This document shows, one piece after another, positions 57,650-64,000 of a stretch of 64,000 nucleotides of DNA. The notes under the pieces are model-generated. The model did not search any database. It was not told where the DNA came from and saw only the letters and a program-made list of their open reading frames with translations. How positions within the stretch are numbered: position 1 is the first letter of the stretch; each line of letters begins with the position of its first letter. Source of the stretch: Mermis nigrescens (lineage: Eukaryota; Nematoda; Enoplea; Mermithida; Mermithidae); contig JAVLUZ010000768.1 of NCBI GenBank assembly GCA_036768485.1, positions 409,743-473,742 on the forward strand, read 5' to 3'. Both the position numbers and the translations under genes were made by a program.

Positions 57650-59319
57650 AGATGAACCGTTTATGTTAACCACATCTTAAAAACAACTAATTTGGGAAGT
57701 TTATGTGATTGCTTGGGAATTCTGATTGGTGTTAGACATGGGGTAAGCCTAAGGCATATATAAATGGGGCGAAAATTGCTCCACTCGCTCTGCAATTTTC
57801 GCCCCACTCATCTCAGGCTTAGCCCATGCGCTAGCACCAACATGAATGCACATAACTTTACCTAAGCCTAAGACGTTGGTAAAGATCAGGGTAAAGATCA
57901 GCCAAAGTCATGTGACGGGCATCAAAGATTGAAGCCATTATTACAGGCAGAGCTCTAAGAAAGAAGTGAAGGCTCAAGCCACTCAGAGAAAACTCGCTTT
58001 TTATCACGCTTAGATATATTGTACTTGCTTATACGCCTATCTTTGCAATCTAAAAACGTCACCGATGTCAGAGCTTGCGAAAACCTAGGAAAACCCTTTA
58101 CTTTACAAGATTTGTTTAGTTAGCGATCTTTAACGTGTCACACAGTTGAGGGTAGGTGTCAAGCAGTTGAAGGAATGCCCGGCCTTAATAGGAAATTTGG
58201 TGGATCGGTCAGTTTCTTAACTTTCCACATTGTATATTGTTAGTCCGTCCACATACCCCACATAATTCACATTTTCTTATTGATTCTGAATTGTTTTTTG
58301 GAAGATGTTTTTTCTTGTCTTGTGATGTTTTCAATTCCACCCTTTTTCTCCTCTTATATAATAGAAGTAGATAACTAATATTCAGAAAAGGCTTAGTCTA
58401 ATGTCTAGTTTAGGATTATTGGGTTATCTATAATAAAAACATGCCCGTAGTGTAAAGTTGAAGCTTATTATTTTATGTCTATAAGTGACAGGGACGATCG
58501 TTTAGCGTCAAAAACTTAGTAGGAATATAGCAAAACGTAGAAAATCAGTTAATCACTTACTAGCTTATCTTTTCGCACTCGCTAAGCCTAAACAAGAAAT
58601 ATGTAAGGGTCAAGCACCCTGACTGAAAGATTACTCTTGAAAGAAATATATTAGCCAAAAAACATGTTAAACTTTTACTTACTACGGATGGTAGCTCTTA
58701 TGCTTACTACATAAACCTACCGGTTCTGTCCTTCCTTATAACGTCATAGTGATTGGTAGACAGGCAACTTGAATTTCTTGCATTTTCATTGAATACTGTT
58801 TTCGATGAGGTCGTTATAAACATTCGAGTAATACATCCAAACTACTTAATCTGTTCGATTTGCTGCCTGCTTTTCACCTGGTTTTTATGAATTTTTTGCG
58901 GCAGATTTTAAATTTTGTTGGAATATCTATGTAATGTGGTTAATATGAAACCCAATGGAGATCTAGCTCAAGGCGTTTGATAAGTGCTGCTGCTTTTCTT
59001 TGCTTCTTTATTGAAGTTGTTATCTTTTTCCACAGTTGTCTTTGCAGATCTAATCAAAACTTTATCTGTTGAATTACTACCATCTGGAAAATTTAATTCG
59101 CTTCTTTTTGCACTTCCTTTGTAGGTATATAATTAGGAGCTGATTGACCTTAATTGATCTTTTCTGGTGGTGACCATGAAATATGATCATTATAGTCAAA
59201 CATTCTTTATTTTTGCATTTAGTGGAATGGTTTGTTGTTTCTCTAAGATTATTTTTGTGCTCAGTTCTTTATTGTGTGTGTGTTGTATGGATATGCTCAA
59301 TGTTGTTGTGTATGCTCAA
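57650..59319. other. Intergenic, mostly unique
   Basis: No repeat family recognised except a 115-bp hairpin at 57726-57840 (separate entry). No reading frame with recognisable homology. Confidence 0.5.
57726..57840. repeat. 115-bp long hairpin
   Basis: ttggtg pairs with caccaa at the outside, taagcct with aggctta in the middle and tggggcgaaaattgc with gcaattttcgcccca inside, leaving a 13-base loop. It could be a small foldback element or a hairpin RNA precursor. Confidence 0.75.
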
Positions 59320-59753
59320 CATAGGAGCACAAGGTCAGGGTTGGCAGGGAGGGGAGGGGTGAAATCCCAAAAATATAAAACAATAAATTTAACGTTACGG
59401 TTTTTTGCTGTTTTAACGATCAAAATGGTCAAAATAGCCTATAAAACGTTTTTTCGTGGTAATATCGCATTTTAACAGCATTTTTAGTCCATTTTGACTG
59501 CATTATATCACTTTTAGCACTAAAAGATGCAAAAATTTATTAATTTTGGGCGCTTTTTGAGTAAAAAGTACCTAAAAATACTAAGCTGGCGCGAAGCGCC
59601 GGTAAAGTTTGACGTTTTTACTGCTTTTGACCTCAAAAATGATGCAAAAAAACATTCCATCAGCTCAAAGTCGCCGGATAGTGCCTGTCCGGCTGACTCT
59701 TCTCGGGGAGGGGGTAATCGTAATATCTCCTCATCCCCCTATGTGCATGTATG
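59320..59753 (-). mobile_element. Family C MITE, full copy with 8-bp TSD
   Basis: 434 bp. The 8-mer atgctcaa is duplicated at 59312-59319 and 59754-59761. Ends CATAGGAGCACAAGG and, inverted, CATACATGCACATAGGGG. Hairpin box at about 59587. Defines the C ends. Confidence 0.92.
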
Positions 59754-59809
59754 ATGCTCAATGTGTTTGTGTCTAGACGTTCTTTATGCTAAATGCATAT
59801 ATGTAACGA

Positions 59810-59960
59810 CTCAAAATTTCGGATGGGGGCCTCCAGCCATTTTTAGGCAGATGAATTTCAATTTTTGCTCAAAAAGGTCAGAAAACATATGAAAATGGCC
59901 AAAACGCAAGTTTTTTTTCCGAGAAATGGGCGTTCAAAATTTTTTATTTTTGGGGGCATG
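59810..59960 (-). repeat. Family F-like fragment
   Basis: 'gtaacgactcaaaatttcgg', 'aaatggccaaaacgcaag' and 'gagaaatgggcgttcaaaa' in minus order. Confidence 0.55.
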
Positions 59961-60082
59961 AGGGATGACCTTATATGATTGAGGGGGTTGAAGAGTTTTC
60001 AGCCCCTCCCGCCAAAAAACTTCCCACCTCCCTTTCCCATTATTTGCGATTTTTCAAAAGTTTCCAAAAATTTCCTGAGAGG

Positions 60083-60525
60083 CACGGTTTTTTGTATTCG
60101 CCAAAGATTTTTCCCGATGTATGAAAACTCTTGGGGACCGTCTTTGTACATGTACAAAGATTTTCGGGAAGATAAAAACTGCAAAAAAGGTTTATAATTA
60201 GCAGAAATTTTCGGCGCTTCGCGCCGAAATGAGTAATTGTGTGTTCTATATATCATTATAATGTCAGAAATTGCACATTGAAAGGGAAAATGTCAAATTT
60301 TTCAGCGCTTCGCGCCGTTTTGAGACGATTATTAGTGATATTTGCTCTCAGAAACCTAGAAATTGGCTAAAATACACTACCACAGGTCGAACAATTCCGT
60401 TTTTGCCACACGTAAATCGCTACTGTACCATATTATAGAACCCAAAATCTGTGTGTACAAAATGTACACAGCCTTTAGGAGCCATCTTTGTACATGTACA
60501 AACGGACCTTGTACAAAAAACACGG
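60083..60525. mobile_element. Element I, second copy, nested in family B
   Basis: 443 bp. Flanks ctgagagg (60075-60082) and ctgaaagg (60526-60533) are a 7/8 duplication. Ends cacggttttttgta and, inverted, ccgtgttttttgta. Hairpin boxes at about 60211 and 60303. Closely similar to the copy at 34740-35184. Confidence 0.88.
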
Positions 60526-60616
60526 CTGAAAGGTCGTGAAAAAGGTGCTTTTCTAAACGTTTCAGCTATCTATTTGATCAAAAGTGCCGAATGTTCTTCG
60601 CTTTGCGCCATATACA

Positions 60617-60790
60617 CATGTTTTGATCATACATGTGCAGCAAGAAAATTCGGGGGGGGTGGGTCCGGTTGGGTAGAATCGCCAAAAATGTTACAAAAAA
60701 TAGAATTATAGGGGGTCTACAGTAATCTGCTGGGGTTTTTTCAACTTCTGCGGGGGATCTTACCCCCCCCTCCCGCATACCCCAGGCCCA
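60617..60790 (-). repeat. Family G repeat nested in family B
   Basis: 'gatcatacatgtgcagcaag' to 'ggcccatgcgtgc'. The host B string 'catgttttga' is interrupted and 'ttttgactatattttg' resumes, giving a short duplication ttttga. Confidence 0.75.
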
Positions 60791-61094
60791 TGCGTGCTTT
60801 TGACTATATTTTGTTCAATGTGTTCGACTTTTTAAAAGTTTTTTCGAAATTTTTTGATGTTTTTGTGCTAAAGAAAGATATAGCATTGCTGGAAACGCCG
60901 AAAAACGATGTTTTTGACGTGTATGCACCATTTTTGAAACCGAAAAAGGCACTTTAAAATTTCAACAATTTCCATGCGTGCATGTCTGGGGACGACCAAC
61001 TTTAGGTTGGGGATCCCCCCCTTATTATTTTTGGCTCAGTTTGTTGTGTGTGTTGTTTAGAAACGTGAGAGTAAGTAGCTGAAATATTTGTGCT

Positions 61095-61485
61095 CATCTG
61101 TAGCTTACATGCTCATGGGGGCGCGGGGGTATTATACCCCGCTGGAGGTCAGCCAAGCAGATACTGTTCGACGATTTTGAGCGGATGGAACGTTTCCTCC
61201 TTCATTTTTGATAACTTGAGCTGTAAAAAATTTTTCTCAAAGAGCGCCCGAAATCGTCCGATTTCTGTATTTTTTCAGTGTTAAAGGCGATATAATTCAG
61301 TTAAAATGGACTGAAAATGCGTAAATAATGCGATATTGCAACAAAAAAGCTTTTTATATGCTATTTTGACCATTTTTAGCGTTTGATTAGCACAAAAATA
61401 TCGTGAATACTAAATTTACTGGTTTAAATTTCTGGGATTTTACCCCCCCCCTCCGCCGACCCTGACCTTGTGCATCAATGATTTG
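61095..61485 (+). repeat. Family C MITE copy
   Basis: 'gggggtattatacccc' near the left, 'actgaaaatgcgtaaataat' inside, 'ccgaccctgaccttgtgcatc' at the right. The hairpin box is lost. Lies 120 bp upstream of the second gene. Confidence 0.75.
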
Positions 61486-61603
61486 TGGACCTTTAATGGT
61501 TCGTATATTTGCTTATCGTATTCAAACAATACATATACTCGTATGCTAGTCTAGTTGAGTCTTGGTAGCACTTGATCTCTGATTTTAAGCTATAAATAAT
61601 AAC

Positions 61604-61721
61604 ATGGCGGATGGTACTTGGAAAACGTCGACTAAGTCTAAAAGCAATCACAACGGTGGAAATACGTCTCAAGTGCCACCCAGATTGCTCAATGGCTATA
61701 GCGGGAACGATCCCCGTCGAG
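61604..61721 (+). CDS. First coding exon of an unrecognised second gene
   Basis: ATG in good context (aacatgg), 39 codons plus one base, then donor gtaggc. Encodes MADGTWKTSTKSKSNHNGGN and then TSQVPPRLLNGYSGNDPRR. The N-terminus is polar, low-complexity and probably disordered (Ser/Asn/Lys-rich), with no signal peptide or membrane segment. The base-level composition is richer in GC than the flanks. A tataaat string lies at 61591, probably too close to be a TATA box. I do not recognise the family. Confidence 0.65.
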
Positions 61722-61864
61722 GTAGGCAGCAATGTATTACTTCTGATTGTCTAGGCTTTATGAATAAGTCTAGAGGCTATAGCTTTTCGTCGTATCAGAA
61801 TGAAATAAATGACATGCGTTGAAAAGTTCATGTCTTAGATGTAAAATGCAATTTCGTCATACAT

Positions 61865-62085
61865 TTAAGAGAGGGGATGGGGATCCCTTTACTCAAAGTT
61901 AATTCCCCCATAAACCCAAACCCAAGAAACATTTAACCCCCTTCCCTGATTTTTGCAAAAAATCGAATGTGTTTGGCGTTTTTAGGAATTTTTTGGCCAT
62001 TTTTAGCCAAACGTTGGAGTTCATTCATCCTCCCCATAAAAATGGCCGGGGACCTTCCACCCAAAATGTCGAGCTATTGCAGTAT
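61865..62085 (+). repeat. Family F MITE in the intron of the second gene
   Basis: 'gaggggatggggatcccttt', 'ttggccatttttagcc', 'aaatggccggggacc', 'atgtcgagctattgcag'. 62086-63054 shows nothing further; a short F fragment recurs at 63055-63122. Confidence 0.7.
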
Positions 62086-63269
62086 GAATTTCGTTAAATC
62101 TTATGTTAAAGCTGGATTTCCCTTGAAAGTTTTCGCGTTATGGCTCATTATGCAGCTCAGACCACAATTTAAAAGGAATTTTTCTTCTTTGTGCTCGGGA
62201 AGATATGCAGAATTTTTTTGATGAGCATTCCGGATGCTTATCTCTGCTGCCTAATTGATTGAATATTGCCACTTATCAAAAAAAGCTTTCGATGAGTTGC
62301 GTGCTGTCGGCTAAGAACTATGTAAAACTAAGATTCATTTTATGTATGTTCTATCGGCAGTTTGAATTTTTCACTAGTTCCAATCACATTGTCAATCCCT
62401 TACTAACTTTTTCCAAACGTTTCGATTTTTGCTTTCCGAAATCTGCAATTTACATAAAGCTACAAAAATCAAACTTAACGAAGGCTGGTGGTATGACTAA
62501 ATTATGCGATTTAAAGTACAAGGTGTAAAAAACAAGTGCTAAGGCATTGATTGCACCGAACCTTCATAATATATCAACCACACCTGGGCAATATATGTCA
62601 TGTACAGGGTGTTTAGAAAAAAACATCCATAAGATCCTTATCAATAACTTTTTTATGTATGAAAGCTCTGATCTTGTGGTCTTCTGCAGCTTATGAAAAT
62701 ATTATTCCTCTAAAAGTATGCGCAATTTTGTCGGATTAATTTGAATAGCTAAGTCAAACAGATTTTACGGGAAGTCGTTTTTTCCTAATTTTTAAACAAT
62801 GATAAATAAGGGCCGACAAGGATCGCAATTTTTATTACCAACTCTTTGCAAAATTTGATAAAACAATAAAAGTAGTAGCAAAGAGAACAAATTTGACCGG
62901 AACAAATCAATTTTGCAGAAGAATTATCTCTGAATGTTCTCCACTTCCATCATTTGAGCCAAAATCTGCAGATGTTCTAGTCAAAAAGCATTCAATAAGC
63001 TATGTGTTTTATACTGTCTTATACAGTTCAGGTTGGGATATTTTAGTGAAGCTAAGTCATTTACCCTCTTCCCTAAAAACGGCCGTGGAACCCCACCTAA
63101 AATGTCGAGCCGTTACATGTACGTAAGTATGCTTGATGTTGGCATGTATTCTGCGAAAAAATTGCTGCGATGTCTTTGTGCAAACGATTTACTTTATTGG
63201 CGTTTTCAAATCGCAAAGCTTTATATTAAGTGCTGGATAGAGAGATACGATCTTTGGCCAGGCACGAAG

Positions 63270-63360
63270 CTAATGCCAAAAATATACGCTGGCATTTCGA
63301 GGAGGAATTGAAGAAGTCGGAAGATCGCCTAAAACGAGCATTTAATGAGATGAGGGAACG
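63270..63360 (+). CDS. Second visible exon of the unrecognised gene
   Basis: Begins after gcacgaag and ends at donor gtaagt. Joined to the phase-1 end of 61721 it reads ANAKNIRWHFEEELKKSEDR then LKRAFNEMRER, a highly charged probable helix or coiled coil. An alternative acceptor eight bases earlier (tttggccag) would need an extra intervening exon to keep this frame. Phase 2 end; the gene continues beyond the window. Confidence 0.6.
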
Positions 63361-63361
63361 G

Positions 63362-64000
63362 TAAGTTAGTTAGTTGACGGAGCTAATGAAGTTCTGGGAT
63401 TCTGGGGTTTAACAAGCATCAAAAATAAATAAAAAAATGACGAAGGAATCTTCTCACGGGCAGAGGCAAAATTGTCGATATTCTTTATCAATTTATACAC
63501 TTCGATTTATCGAAATCGAAAAATTTGCGTAAAAACGAAAAGTTTCCTTCAGTGGAATTCTGGGTTATGCTTTCTAATGGTCTACTCCACCATGCTTCTG
63601 TGTTTTCTCCATAGGTTAGGTGCATACCTGGGCAATGGCTGACGGTTCGCCCCGTCCAACTTCCAGCCAAATGGGTGGGTGGGTCCCTAGACCCTGAAAA
63701 AGTTGGGTCTGTCCCTGAAAAAAGGTGGGTCCGTGCCTGGAAAAGGTGGGTCGTTCAGCTTAATCAGTGGGTCAGTTACTGAAAAAAGGTGGGTCCATTC
63801 ATGAGAAAGGTGTCGAACAGTGTAATAAGATGGTTCCTGTGCATGTTTTGCAAACTGATCATGATATACTGTATATGGCATTTCCTTAAATTATCTCCAA
63901 AAATTTTCTCCCTGTACAAAACATAGCCTCGTCCAAGTTACCCCTTCGCCCCGTCTAACTTTTGGTTCGGCCCGTCCTGGTGATGGGCCGATATGGGGCA
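63362..64000 (+). other. Intron of second gene, partly repetitive
   Basis: 63690-63820 has about five spaced copies of 'aaaggtgggtcc'-type units. 'cgccccgtccaactt' at 63648 recurs as 'cgccccgtctaactt' at 63948. No exon recognised before the window end. Confidence 0.5.

Larger units (their letters stand above)
59975..60988 (+). repeat. Family B MITE carrying two nested elements
   Basis: B pieces at about 59975-60082, 60526-60616 and 60791-60988 join in family B order ('tttgcgatttttcaaaag', 'gtgcttttctaaacgtttca', 'gactatattttgttcaatg', 'aagatatagcattgctgg'). Element I and a G copy occupy the gaps. Confidence 0.85.

Overview
This is a 64 kb piece of an AT-rich animal nuclear genome. It has many short coding exons with GT-AG introns, Tc1/mariner, hAT-like and LINE remnants, long (TA)n arrays and no prokaryotic features. 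The species cannot be named from the sequence. The protein is far enough from vertebrate orthologues, and the introns repeat-rich enough, that an invertebrate is likely.

Positions 748-46407 (+ strand) hold one complete gene, the orthologue of DDX1, an ATP-dependent DEAD-box RNA helicase with a SPRY domain inserted between motifs I and Ia. I could place 25 coding exons. They join in one frame to 2193 nt (730 codons plus stop), against about 740 residues in human. All helicase motifs are present. Twenty-two of the 24 introns are canonical GT-AG. Introns 13 and 20 are not: at each donor the GT sits four bases too late, and those four bases copy the first four bases of the next exon.

The introns are packed with short non-autonomous repeats, labelled here B, C, D, E, F, G, I and J (labels are mine). 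B, C, D, F and I show 8-bp target duplications in at least one copy. B, C, F and probably G share the terminal motif CATACATG. Several families share an internal GGCGC-TTC-GCGCC hairpin box. Elements are nested up to three deep. A Tc1/mariner element with a dead transposase lies in intron 18 and a hAT-like element lies in intron 11. All seven (TA)n arrays touch an element end or a LINE tail.

Positions 46408-61603 are intergenic. They hold two TA-flanked MITEs, two copies of the ~2-3 kb J repeat, a GC-richer block of inverted LTR-like repeats with possible RNA hairpins, a degraded LINE reverse transcriptase on the minus strand (about 55420-57002), and more B, C, D, G and I copies. A second gene starts at 61604 (+). 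Its first exon and one later exon are visible, it runs off the window, and I do not recognise it. The window also opens inside the 3' end of another LINE (1-295).
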